Positions 8,217-15,881 of a DNA stretch of 35,910 bases are shown here, piece by piece (position 1 is the stretch's first letter; each line of letters opens with the position of its first letter). Position numbers and translations under genes: made by a program. This stretch comes from Acidobacteriota bacterium (lineage in GTDB: Bacteria; Acidobacteriota; Terriglobia; Bryobacterales; Bryobacteraceae), in contig CANIVU010000092.1 of assembly GCA_947470805.1 (NCBI GenBank), positions 1 through 35,910 on the forward strand, read 5' to 3'. The notes under the pieces were generated by a model, which saw nothing but the letters and a program-made list of their open reading frames with translations, ran no database searches and was not told the origin of the DNA.

Positions 8217-9755
8217 TTACGCCTTGACGGTGTGGAACTCCCACCCCTTGCGGAAGGTGGGTTTCAGGAGCTTGTTGGCATCGTTATTGTTGGTGATCCG
8301 CATCTTGTCCGGATCGTATTCCAGCTTACCTTCGTGACGCAGCGCGATGACGCCGAGCAGCATCCACTCGACGAACGGCGCGGCAACGTCGAAGTTGGAG
8401 CACGCCGGATCACCGCCCTTGCAGGCGCGAATGAAGTCCCGCATGTGACCGGGCGAGCGGGTGAGCATCGGCGCCGGCATCTTGTAGTCCTTCATCTTTT
8501 CGACAGGCAACAGGCGCGTGACTTCGCCGTAGGTGCCGGTCGTCAGCAGGCCTTTGTCGCCGATGAAAACGCTGCCGTTGGGCGTGGGGAAGCGGAGTTC
8601 GCCACCGGCCGCCTTGAGCGCGTCGAACTGGGCGGCGTTGTAGACGCGGCCCGGCGACTGGAAGTCGGCACCCGCCGCGCGCGGGGCAGGGCCACGCTGG
8701 GGAGCCTGCCCGGCAGGGGGCCGGACCGACGGCGGATCGCCCACCCATTCGCCTTCGGGCACACCGGCAATCTTGGGGTTTTCCTTCATGCCGTCGTACC
8801 AGAAGACCTTGAGCGGCGGCATGTTGCCGTAGGCCGCGAAGTCGAAGCGGATCACCGACGCCTTGGGGAACATGAAGGGGCTGACGCCTTCCTTCTTGAT
8901 GCACTCGACGCCAATGATTTTGCGCTTGGAGAGGTGGAGCGCCATGTTCGGCGCGCCCAGAATGTGGCAGGCCATGTCGCCCAGCGCGCCGCAGCCAAAG
9001 TCGTAGAACCCGCGCCAATTGAAGGGTTGATAGAAGAACCCGCCCCAGCGGTCGGGTTCGGTGCGGCCGCCGGCGCTGAACGGACGATTATCAGCGATGC
9101 CAAGCCACAGGTCCCAATCGAGCGTCGGCGGAACGGGCTCGTCTTTGGGAATCGACGTCAATCCTTGCGGCCACAGCGGACGGTCGCTCCACGCGTGGAC
9201 TTCGCTGACGCTGCCCACATCGCCATTCCAAATGATCTCCGCGCACTGGCGTGTGCCTTCGTTCGAATAACCCTGGTTGCCCATCTGCGTGGCGACGCGA
9301 TATTTCGTCGCCGCCTGGCGCAGTTGGCGCGCCTCCCAAATGGTACGAACCAGCGGTTTTTGTACGTAAACGTGCTTGTTTCGTTCCATGCACCACATGG
9401 CCGCCGTGGCGTGCATGTGGTCGGGCGTGGCGACGATGACGGCGTCGATATTCGCGGCTTCTTTATCGAGCATCTTGCGGAAATCGCGATGCGTGCTGGC
9501 TTTGGGGAACGCCTTGAAGGTCTCAGCCGCGCGCCGGTCATCGACGTCGCAAAGGGCGACGATGTTCTCCGTAGGCGAAGCGGCCCGGATGTTGCCGGCG
9601 CCTTGCCCGCCGGAGCCGATCGCGGCAAAATTCAGCTTCTCATTCGGGGACTTATACCCCAGCGCCTTCAGCGAGGGCGTGCTTCCGAAGCCCTGCGAGG
9701 GCACCGCGCCAGCCAGCAATCCACCATAGAAAAAATAGCGTCTCGAAAATGCCAT
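8217..9755 (-). CDS. Tat-exported Gfo/Idh/MocA family oxidoreductase, 512 aa
   Basis: This is an NAD(P)-dependent sugar or inositol-type oxidoreductase of the Gfo/Idh/MocA family in its exported form. The N-terminus has a Tat-like motif (FSRRYFFYGGLLAG). The Rossmann fold follows with the dinucleotide loop GSGGQGAGN and the acidic end of the second strand in ALCDVDD. The family's catalytic-loop EKP motif appears here as QKP in HVYVQKPLV, a variant I know from planctomycete and acidobacterial members. The C-terminal half (PTLDWDLWLG, FNWRGFYDFGCGALGDMACH) is typical of the large exported subgroup. An upstream start at 9788 is possible, but AAGGAG six to seven bases before the ATG at 9755 and the Tat signal directly after it settle the start. 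The glycan substrate cannot be predicted. Confidence 0.9.
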   Translation of the reverse strand: MAFSRRYFFYGGLLAGAVPSQGFGSTPSLKALGYKSPNEKLNFAAIGSGGQGAGNIRAASPTENIVALCDVDDRRAAETFKAFPKASTHRDFRKMLDKEAANIDAVIVATPDHMHATAAMWCMERNKHVYVQKPLVRTIWEARQLRQAATKYRVATQMGNQGYSNEGTRQCAEIIWNGDVGSVSEVHAWSDRPLWPQGLTSIPKDEPVPPTLDWDLWLGIADNRPFSAGGRTEPDRWGGFFYQPFNWRGFYDFGCGALGDMACHILGAPNMALHLSKRKIIGVECIKKEGVSPFMFPKASVIRFDFAAYGNMPPLKVFWYDGMKENPKIAGVPEGEWVGDPPSVRPPAGQAPQRGPAPRAAGADFQSPGRVYNAAQFDALKAAGGELRFPTPNGSVFIGDKGLLTTGTYGEVTRLLPVEKMKDYKMPAPMLTRSPGHMRDFIRACKGGDPACSNFDVAAPFVEWMLLGVIALRHEGKLEYDPDKMRITNNNDANKLLKPTFRKGWEFHTVKA

Positions 9756-10340
9756 TCCGTTCTCCTTCGCCCTACCGCGCAAAGGCACGATGGGCCGTCA
9801 CCCGATATGGTGTCACGGCAGGTGACGCAGGGCAAGGAGGAGCTGGCATGCCGGTAGCGAGGGCAGAATTTGCATCGGCGAACGTTTGGCCATGAAGCCG
9901 ATTGCACGGCTCAGCTTTCATCGCAGCAATGGGAAATGGGGGCCGGCGCGTCAGGCTCTGTAAGATACCCTGGCCCGGGTGCAGTACGCCACCCGGCAGG
10001 ACTTCGCGACGGCACGAAGAGGGAAGGCGCCGGCGCGACGCATTGACGGTCAATCATGAAGATACCGGTGAGGGCCAGGATGCGTCAGCGAGTGTGTTGC
10101 CGGGAGATATGGGGGCGGTTCGCGGTTGCTTGAACAGGAGTGGCTGGACGCGCCGGCGCGCGATGAACCTACCTCGCTCGTTGGTATAGCCGCAGCCTTG
10201 CCTGCCGAGGCCGCAGGCCCAGCAAGTCATTGAAAAAACGGTCAGTGCCCGCTGTACTCCGAGGACTCCGGCTGGGCATGGGAAGTCGACCACAGCCTCC
10301 CGAGAATCAGCACTTTGCGACTGCGACATCAACGCACATC
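9756..10340. other. 585-bp stretch without a supported gene
   Basis: No recognisable gene. On the minus strand two open stretches (10332 to 10054 and 10053 to 9772) lie in the same frame, separated by a single stop codon. Their combined translation is Arg/Pro/Ser-rich and I recognise no domain in it. It could be a decayed insertion sequence or simple GC-driven open frame. The part next to 9756 should hold the promoter of the oxidoreductase gene, but no clear -35/-10 pair stands out. Confidence 0.5.
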
Positions 10341-10362
10341 AAAAAAGCACCCAATTGGGTGC
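10341..10362 (-). terminator. intrinsic terminator of the original tRNA-Gly gene
   Basis: Read on the minus strand, the perfect 16-base palindrome GCACCCAATTGGGTGC (10347-10362) is followed by six T residues (10341-10346). It sits 31 bases after the CCA end of the tRNA-Gly fragment, in the position and orientation of the tRNA's own terminator. This shows that the DNA to the left is the tRNA's native downstream flank. Confidence 0.8.
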
Positions 10363-10393
10363 CTGGACATCACTGCAACTTCTTGATTTTAAA

Positions 10394-10438
10394 TGGAGCG
10401 GGAGATGGGACTCGAACCCACGACGTTCAGCTTGGGAA
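10394..10438 (-). pseudogene. 3' fragment of tRNA-Gly(CCC): attachment-site remnant
   Basis: On the minus strand these 45 bases read from the anticodon loop (TTCCCAA, anticodon CCC) through the 3' anticodon stem GCTGA, the T arm GTGGGTTCGAGTCCCAT and the acceptor strand to an encoded CCA. The 5' half is missing: the bases before the loop do not pair with GCTGA, and no D arm follows. A 3' tRNA fragment with an intact CCA is the classical footprint left when an integrative element inserts into a tRNA gene. From its orientation the element should lie to the right (above 10438), with the intact tRNA at its far end. No second copy is present in this window. Confidence 0.85.
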
Positions 10439-10595
10439 TACGACGATCATTCGCAAATAAAGGACAAATGCGACCATGGCGGCAATCCTGACCACCTGGA
10501 ACCTTCGAGAAAAGCGAAAATCGGGCTTAACGCAGTAATCGCAGTAACGAGTCCGGATCTGCAAAGTTCTTCCTCAAACTGATGGCTATTTAACC

Positions 10596-10620
10596 CCTCA
10601 CGCAACCGAAAGGCGTGAGG
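10596..10620. promoter_or_regulatory. 8-bp inverted repeat immediately before the rep gene
   Basis: CCTCACGC (10596-10603) and GCGTGAGG (10613-10620) are exact inverted repeats around nine bases, ending seven bases before the GTG start of the RepA-like gene and overlapping its ribosome-binding region. A tandem pair of CGCAGTAA (10531-10538 and 10540-10547) lies upstream. Replication initiators often bind dyads and iterons in this position, so an operator or translational control hairpin is plausible. This is positional inference only. Confidence 0.45.
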
Positions 10621-10627
10621 TGAGGGT

Positions 10628-11548
10628 GTGCTGGTAAAGGCTGAAACGATTCTGCGGGAGAGCCATGGAGACCTGCTGGTCTCCCGGTACCGGCTCAAAC
10701 AGGCGGAGGGCATCGCACTTGTCCGTGCCAATCGCGAGGAGGGTCGACAGCCATTGGCGTTTGCGTCTCGCCCCTTCATCTTGTGTGGACTGCCTATCCG
10801 GCGTCCACCGTCGGACCAACTTCTCTTCGAGCGGCGCAACGGCAATTTCCTACTGCAGGTCACTGGCCACCCCGAATTCGGACTTCCGTTCGGACAGGAC
10901 CGATTGGTTCTCATCTTCCTGGCAACGCTGGCAGTCCGGCAGAAATGTCAAACAGTCCGATTCCGGTCGGCGGCCGAGATGCTCGACACATTCGGAATGG
11001 CGAAGGGTGGCAAGGAGTACCGGCGGATTGTGGCAGCCTTTGAGCGGATCTTTGGTGCCACTATGTTCTTTTCGACCGAGTCAACGCGCTCGACGGCAAC
11101 GGTCATTCACCGCAGCCGGTTCAATTTCTTGAAGGAGGCGGAGATTTGGTACAGCCGCTCGGGCGACCCGCCAACCGGCCAGAACACAATTACTCTCAGC
11201 GACGAATTCTATTCCGAAATCTCCAGCCATCCCATTCCCGCCGACCTCGAAGCAATCAAAGTGCTCGCCGCCGCGCCTTCGCTCCTGGACTTGTTCATTT
11301 GGCTGAGCTACCGGTGTTTCGTCGCGAGAGGTCCCGAGTCGATTCCGCTCTTCGGCGCATTTGGACTTACCCAACAACTTGGCTGTGTTGAGTATTCCCG
11401 CCCCAGCCGCTTTCGAGCCATGCTCGAACAGTGGTTGCAGACGATCCGTGCTCTTTGGCCCGAGTGCCCAGCGGTCATTCACGGCGACGGTCGGGTTCTA
11501 CGGATTGATCATGCTGATGCGGTGCACGTTCGTTTCATCGGACAATAG
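10628..11548 (+). CDS. RepA-like plasmid replication initiator (RepA_C type)
   Basis: This is a plasmid-type replication initiation protein. Hallmark segments are FILCGLPIRRPP, GHPEFGLPFGQDRL, FLATLAVRQKCQTVRF and MAKGGKEYRRIVAAFERIFGATMFF, which I recognise from plasmid-encoded RepA proteins of Proteobacteria and from integrated elements. At 306 aa it is about full length. The GTG start at 10628 follows an AGGTGAGG stretch and a perfect dyad, and no better start is seen inside the conserved part. It lies 190 bases inside the tRNA-Gly fragment that marks the end of an integrated element, so the element may be plasmid-derived or able to replicate after excision. No partition, relaxase or integrase gene is visible in the window. 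Confidence 0.8.
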   Translation: MLVKAETILRESHGDLLVSRYRLKQAEGIALVRANREEGRQPLAFASRPFILCGLPIRRPPSDQLLFERRNGNFLLQVTGHPEFGLPFGQDRLVLIFLATLAVRQKCQTVRFRSAAEMLDTFGMAKGGKEYRRIVAAFERIFGATMFFSTESTRSTATVIHRSRFNFLKEAEIWYSRSGDPPTGQNTITLSDEFYSEISSHPIPADLEAIKVLAAAPSLLDLFIWLSYRCFVARGPESIPLFGAFGLTQQLGCVEYSRPSRFRAMLEQWLQTIRALWPECPAVIHGDGRVLRIDHADAVHVRFIGQ

Positions 11549-11757
11549 GTGCAGTAGATTGGTTGACGAAGGCGCTTTGCGAGGCTGCCGCTGTAATGCA
11601 GCGCAATGAGATTTCCAAAGGTGAGACTTTTACTGATGGTGTGGCGTTTGTGGTGAGTACGAATCAAGAATCGGATGGAATATCACGCACGCTGAGTCGT
11701 TCGATAGGTTTATCAATATTATTTTTCGTCTACCCTAGGCTTACGAACGTATTAATG

Positions 11758-11800
11758 TGTAAACTTGCCGCTGGTTTGAGCATGATATAGTTTGTAAACC
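11758..11800 (+). promoter_or_regulatory. probable promoter/operator of the AbiE pair, leaderless start
   Basis: A -10-like TATAGT at 11786-11791 ends nine bases before the ATG at 11801, with a weak TTGCCG 15 bases upstream. No Shine-Dalgarno sequence is present, so the transcript would be leaderless or nearly so. The same stretch holds TGTAAAC (11758-11764) and the interrupted palindrome GTTT-GT-AAAC (11790-11799), which overlaps the -10. AbiEi antitoxins are known to repress their own promoter by binding inverted repeats; these are candidate half-sites. Confidence 0.4.
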
Positions 11801-12643
11801 ATGGGTAGTCACACTCAAGGAAAGCTAAACTGGCTTCAACACAACCTCCCGGAAGGGCTGGTCGTTGATTCAGGCTGGCTTGAACGGCACAACGTCTCCC
11901 GCCAGTTGCGGCACAAATACGTTATGAACGGCTGGCTGCTCACATTGGCGCGGGGCGTCTACTGCCGGCCCACGGCGGCGGTACAACCTGCGGCCCTTCC
12001 CTGGCAGCAACTCGTGATCTCGCTCAACGCTCTTCTGAATCTGCCTGTGGCGGCGGGCGGAAGAACGGCGCTTGAAATGCATGGTTTCAGCCATTACGTC
12101 GCCGCGCGTGGTATGAGAGAGGCGCATCTATTCTCCAATGAGGATTGGCCCGGCTGGGTCTCGTGCGTCCACGTGAATACGAAGCTGGTTCTTCACAGCG
12201 CGCGAAAACTCTTCAGAAACCGAGAGGTACCGCCGCTCGTTACTGCAGGTGGTGCTCCGCCGTTGCCGGAGGATAGCGGCTTTACAGAGCAAACCTGGGG
12301 ACACTGGAATTATCCCCTCCCCGTATCGACGCCCGAGCGTGCCATCCTCGAACTGCTGAATGAGGTTCCAAAGAGCGAGACCTTCGATCAAGCGGATGTA
12401 CTGATGGAAGGTCTGCGCAACCTCAGCCCGCGCCGGCTTGAGGTGTTGCTCGCCGATTGCCGAAGCATAAAGGTGAAGCGGCTGTTCCTCTGGTTCGCGG
12501 AACGCCACAATCACGCCTGGCTCCTGAAGCTCGACCGTTCGGGCATCGACCTTGGTAAAGGCAAACGGATGCTCGTGCGCGGCGGCAAGCTGGATACGAA
12601 GTACAACATTACGGTGCCGGAGCGCCTCAATGGCAGCGTCTGA
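11801..12643 (+). CDS. abiEi: AbiEi family antitoxin (type IV toxin-antitoxin system)
   Basis: This is the antitoxin and transcriptional repressor of an AbiE-type system. In the known systems AbiEi does not bind the toxin directly but counteracts its effect, and it represses the operon through an N-terminal winged helix. Here residues 17-57 (from GLVVDSGWLERHNVS to GWLLTLARGVYCRP) match that N-terminal domain. The rest (TALEMHGFSHYV, TPERAILELLNEVP) matches the C-terminal antitoxin domain of the AbiEi_3 type. The 280-aa length is usual. Its 3' end overlaps the toxin gene by 14 bases, a normal arrangement for this pair. No ribosome-binding site precedes the ATG. It is accessory DNA within or beside the tRNA-Gly element and probably helps maintain that element or defend against phage. 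Confidence 0.85.
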   Translation: MGSHTQGKLNWLQHNLPEGLVVDSGWLERHNVSRQLRHKYVMNGWLLTLARGVYCRPTAAVQPAALPWQQLVISLNALLNLPVAAGGRTALEMHGFSHYVAARGMREAHLFSNEDWPGWVSCVHVNTKLVLHSARKLFRNREVPPLVTAGGAPPLPEDSGFTEQTWGHWNYPLPVSTPERAILELLNEVPKSETFDQADVLMEGLRNLSPRRLEVLLADCRSIKVKRLFLWFAERHNHAWLLKLDRSGIDLGKGKRMLVRGGKLDTKYNITVPERLNGSV

Positions 12644-13553
12644 ACAATACCGCCGCCAGGCCGCGCTGCTGGTCCGGACCCTCCCGCTGCTCGCGACAGA
12701 AACCTGCTTCGCGCTGAAGGGTGGAACCGCCATCAATCTCTTTGTGCGCGACATGCCACGCCTATCGGTCGACATCGACCTCACCTATCTGCCGGTGGAG
12801 GCCAGGGCGACTTCTCTCACAAGTATCGACGCCGCCATGCGGCGGCTGGAGAAGAAAATCCGTGAGGGCCTTCGCGGCACCAGGGTGACATCGTCAGCAC
12901 TGAAGCCCGGGAACTTCGTCAGCAAGATCTTTGTCGAGTCGGATGGCGTCCAGGTCAAGATCGAGGTGACGCCCGTCCTGCGGGGCTGTGTCTATGAACC
13001 GAGGACTATGTCGGTCTCGCGGCCCGTTGAAGCGCAATTCGGCTTCGCCGCGATCCAGGTCGTAAGCTTCGATGACCTCTATGCGGGCAAGCTTGTCGCG
13101 GCACTCGACCGCCAGCATCCGCGCGATCTCTTCGACGTCCGTGACCTTCTCGCGAACGAGGGAATCGGGCCAGACCTGAGAAGGGCCTTCCTGGTCTACA
13201 TCATCAGTCACAACCGGCCCATGGCGGAAGTCCTCGCGCCCGCGCGCCTCGATATCGCCCAGGAATTCACGCGTGGCTTTGAGGGAATGACGGAAATCGC
13301 TGTGACATTTGACGACTTGCTTCGCACGCGGGAAGAATTCATCGAGGAACTCGTCGGGAAGATGCCCGCGGAACACCGCAGGTTCCTTCTCTCCGTCAAG
13401 GAAGGAAATCCCGAATGGGAACTGCTGGGTATCCCGCACGTTCAAAATCTGCCCGCCGTTCAATGGCGGCTTCAGAACCTCGCAAAAGCGGACCCGAAAA
13501 AGTGGGAATCGCTGCTTGGCAACCTGCGCAAGGCGCTCACGGTCGAGGGGTGA
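12630..13553 (+). CDS. abiEii: AbiEii/AbiGii family nucleotidyltransferase toxin
   Basis: This is the toxin of the AbiE pair, a DNA polymerase beta-like nucleotidyltransferase. Family enzymes block growth by modifying RNA, with tRNA shown for mycobacterial relatives. The three expected motifs are intact: the GG(S/T) loop KGGTAINLF at residues 30-38, the DxD pair Asp48 and Asp50 in LSVDIDL, and the third acidic residue Glu112 in VKIEVTP. The segment VVSFDDLYAGKLVAALDRQHPRD is the well-known conserved part after the catalytic core. The frame is open from 12552, but the ATG at 12630 is preferred because GGAG lies seven bases before it and it gives the usual overlap with abiEi. All catalytic positions are present, so the toxin is predicted active. 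Confidence 0.88.
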   Translation: MAASEQYRRQAALLVRTLPLLATETCFALKGGTAINLFVRDMPRLSVDIDLTYLPVEARATSLTSIDAAMRRLEKKIREGLRGTRVTSSALKPGNFVSKIFVESDGVQVKIEVTPVLRGCVYEPRTMSVSRPVEAQFGFAAIQVVSFDDLYAGKLVAALDRQHPRDLFDVRDLLANEGIGPDLRRAFLVYIISHNRPMAEVLAPARLDIAQEFTRGFEGMTEIAVTFDDLLRTREEFIEELVGKMPAEHRRFLLSVKEGNPEWELLGIPHVQNLPAVQWRLQNLAKADPKKWESLLGNLRKALTVEG

Positions 13554-13715
13554 GTTGCGATGGACTTCGCACCCGCCGACCTCGCCTCCGCTCACGGCTA
13601 GGAGCGCGTGACCTTCACGACCAATGCCAATGCGCCAACCCCTTTGGCCCGGAAACTCCATCTATCTGAAACAGCGGGCGATGATCCTTGGCGTCGTCGA
13701 TAATGAGGCGACCCG

Positions 13716-14795
13716 ATGTCAAAGTGCCTGGACCCGTTCCGCTTCCTGCTGATCTCCCTGGCGGGCTGGATGAACCAGCGCCAGCTGAACGCAATTGAGT
13801 ATTTGCGCGAGGAAAATCGAGTGCTCCGGGAACAACTCGGCGGCAAGCGACTTCGCTTGAACGACGATCAGCGCCGCCGGTTGGCCGCCAAGGCCAAGGG
13901 GCTGGGGCGGACCATCCTGGCGGAAGTGGCCACTATCGTGACACCGGAGACTCTGCTCTCCTGGCATCGAAAGCTGATCGCCCAGAAGTACGACGGCAGT
14001 GGGAAGCGCGGACCGGGACGGTCTCGCACCGCAGGGGGGACCGAGAGCTTGGTGGTGCGAATGGCCGAAGAAAACCGGGATTGGGGGTATCGGCGCATCC
14101 AGGGAGCGTTGTCCAATCTGGGTCACGAGATTGCCCGCAGCACGATTGCAGCGATTCTCTCGCGGCACGGGATCGAGCCGACGCCGGAGCGGAGCCGGAA
14201 GACGACGTGGAAAGAGTTTCTGAGCCGGCATTGGGAGCTGATTGTGGCCACGGACTTCTTCACCGTGGAAGTGTGGACCCGGCGAGGGTTGCAGCGGTTC
14301 ATGGTGCTGTTCTTTATCGAGCTATCGACCCGCAAGGTTGAGATTGCGGGCATCGCGCAGGAAGCGAACGGATTTTGGATGAGCCAGATCGCGCGGAATC
14401 TCACCGATGCGGAGGCGGGAATTCTTACCGGAAAACGCTACCTGATTCACGACCGGGATCCGCTGTTCACGGTGGAGTTCCTTCGGACACTGGAGGCCGC
14501 GGGGGTGAAATCCGTCAAGTTACCGCCCCGATCGCCTAATCTAAATCCCCACGCCGAGAGGTTTGTCAGGAGCATCAAGGAGTCCTGCCTGGACCGGATG
14601 ATCTTCTTCGGGGAGGCGTCCCTGCGGACGGCAGTTCAGAACTTTGTCGACCACTACCACTCCGAGCGGAATCATCAGGGCCTCGCGAACCGGATCATCT
14701 GCCCGGAGGCGGGCCACCTGGGAGCGTCGGGTGCCATCCAGCGCCGTCAGCGACTGGGCGGCATGCTGAACTATTACTACCGCGACGCGGCCTGA
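13716..14795 (+). CDS. DDE transposase with integrase core (rve), IS3/IS481-like
   Basis: This single-frame transposase has a helical N-terminal part (residues 25-60, including a leucine-rich EYLREENRVLREQL), a helix-turn-helix region with DWGYRRIQGALSNLGHEIARSTI, and an rve catalytic domain. The catalytic triad is complete: Asp180 in VATDFF, Asp246 in LIHDRDP and Glu281 in NPHAERFVRSIK, giving the usual DD(34/35)E spacing. At 359 aa it looks intact. I could not find convincing terminal inverted repeats or a target duplication, so the element's ends are not called. The exact IS family is uncertain because both IS3 OrfB and IS481 share this core. It lies between the AbiE pair and a galT stub and may have caused the galT truncation. 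Confidence 0.85.
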   Translation: MSKCLDPFRFLLISLAGWMNQRQLNAIEYLREENRVLREQLGGKRLRLNDDQRRRLAAKAKGLGRTILAEVATIVTPETLLSWHRKLIAQKYDGSGKRGPGRSRTAGGTESLVVRMAEENRDWGYRRIQGALSNLGHEIARSTIAAILSRHGIEPTPERSRKTTWKEFLSRHWELIVATDFFTVEVWTRRGLQRFMVLFFIELSTRKVEIAGIAQEANGFWMSQIARNLTDAEAGILTGKRYLIHDRDPLFTVEFLRTLEAAGVKSVKLPPRSPNLNPHAERFVRSIKESCLDRMIFFGEASLRTAVQNFVDHYHSERNHQGLANRIICPEAGHLGASGAIQRRQRLGGMLNYYYRDAA

Positions 14796-15057
14796 TCGGG
14801 CGGGCGAGGCCGGCCATTGCGGTTCGCGCAGGAATTCAGGCACCGGAGGTGTGCGCGGCATCTGGGATTGGAGCGTCTGCAGCGTGATCTGTAACGTCCG
14901 CGCCGCGCTTGGCGCCGCCGGTTGCGGCCCGAAATGCGAATTCAGCAGGCGCCGCGAAGAGATGTAACGCTTGGCTGACCAAGGGAATGAGGGCAATCCA
15001 ATATTCGGGCCATACGCCGTAACCGGAGGTGCGTAATCCCGGGTGGGAAGGTTTGCG

Positions 15058-15109
15058 GGGAGATGATCACCCAGCGGCCGACAATGGAATCCTTGCGTAG
15101 TTCGGGCAT
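15058..15109 (-). pseudogene. galT: 5' stub of galT (galactose-1-phosphate uridylyltransferase)
   Basis: Minus-strand reading from the ATG at 15109 gives MPELRKDSIVGRWVIIS, the characteristic beginning of GalT. After about 17 codons the sequence loses all similarity and soon hits unrelated DNA. An AAAGAG lies before the ATG, and the stop of the yraN remnant is 20 bases upstream, so this was probably the second gene of a yraN-galT operon. The break near 15058 is a recombination or insertion junction facing the transposase at 13716-14795. Confidence 0.7.
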
Positions 15110-15128
15110 GAACTCTTTATCATAGGAT

Positions 15129-15556
15129 TCATATCGGCAATCGGCCGCCAATCTTGTAGACGTCGCGGTGGTATTCCAATCTTTCGGTCTCCCCGATAAT
15201 CACCGTCAGCACGTCAAAGCGAACCGGAATCTCCAAAACTTCGGCCCATTTATTCCACGCCTGCGCCGCCTGCCCGACGTGCGAGGCCTTCTGCCCGTCC
15301 ACCGCGCGCAACGGATGGCGGATATCGTCTGACGACCGCGTCTTCAACTCCGCGATCACTAAGGTCTCGCCATCGATGGCCAACATGTCGATCTCGAGCC
15401 GCTGGACGGATCCCGGTAATTCCGCGCCACCACCCGCCACCCAATCTCCTGCTCGGCAAAACGGAGGGCCAGATCCTCACCCCGCCGGGCGAGAACCAAG
15501 TGCGGTGCCTCCTGCCGCTGCCGCCCAGTGTGCCGTAACAGATCCAGCAGGGGCAT
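15129..15556 (-). pseudogene. yraN: frameshifted YraN (UPF0102) family nuclease-like gene
   Basis: UPF0102/YraN proteins have a restriction-endonuclease-like fold, and their role is unsettled. The 5' part in one minus-strand frame reads ARRGEDLALRFAEQ, then GWRVVARNYRDP. The 3' part in another frame reads VQRLEIDMLAIDGETLVIAELKTRSSD and runs to a natural YraN-like end (RLEYHRDVYKIGG). Together they cover the whole family, including the catalytic-type E-x-K in AELKTR. The switch falls at about 15405-15425, so a one- or two-base indel has broken the gene. A sequencing error could produce the same picture. The ATG at 15556 is the likely original start. It is followed by the galT stub. Confidence 0.75.
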
Positions 15557-15611
15557 AATGCGTTGGGAGAAACAGGTCCAACCCAAGTATTTGGACTGCA
15601 TGGCGGCTCGA

Positions 15612-15800
15612 TCAGCGGGCTGCAACGGTGGCAAGCAGGGACGTGACGCCAGTTAGCCTCCGGGAGGCGATATCCATTAGCTCGGGAAAGACGGAGACGA
15701 CCAGGAGGGAAAAGACGCCGACAATGAGAGCGTATTCGATAGCATCCTGCCCTTTCTCGTCGGTGCGGAGGCGATGCGAAAGCAGTTGCAAGTTCTTCAT
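15612..15800 (-). CDS. Flp/Fap family type IVb pilin-like protein, 62 aa
   Basis: This is a small pilin of the Flp type, the subunit of Tad (tight adherence) pili in the envelope. It has a short basic leader ending in Gly17, followed by the prepilin-peptidase motif QDAIEYA with Glu at +5 and Tyr at +6, then one hydrophobic helix (ALIVGVFSLLVVSVF). At 62 aa it is normal size. No other tad genes (prepilin peptidase, ATPase, secretin) are in the window, so it is an isolated copy or an outlier of a distant locus. The Shine-Dalgarno region is weak. Confidence 0.85.
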   Translation of the reverse strand: MKNLQLLSHRLRTDEKGQDAIEYALIVGVFSLLVVSVFPELMDIASRRLTGVTSLLATVAAR

Positions 15801-15881
15801 AGCCCGATTTTATGACTAGAGTTTACAAAATGAATCGGTAGAAGGCCTGATTAAATAAGGGAAGATCGGGTATATGGGTTC

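Noticed and set aside
7983-9857. 624-codon plus-strand open frame
   Set aside because: Antisense to the Gfo/Idh/MocA gene, which has an unmistakable family signature, signal and ribosome-binding site.
10230-10582. Plus-strand frames reading WSGRWDSNPRRSAWE and GAGDGTRTHDVQLG
   Set aside because: These are the well-known spurious translations of tRNA 3' ends; the real signal here is the tRNA-Gly fragment on the minus strand.
11563-11790. 75-codon plus-strand frame before abiEi
   Set aside because: TTG start, no ribosome-binding site, no recognisable domain, and it covers the AT-rich AbiE promoter.
14796-15057. Terminal inverted repeat of the DDE element
   Set aside because: GTGCCTG is found on both sides of the transposase gene in opposite orientation, but the match stops after six or seven bases, too little to call an IS end.
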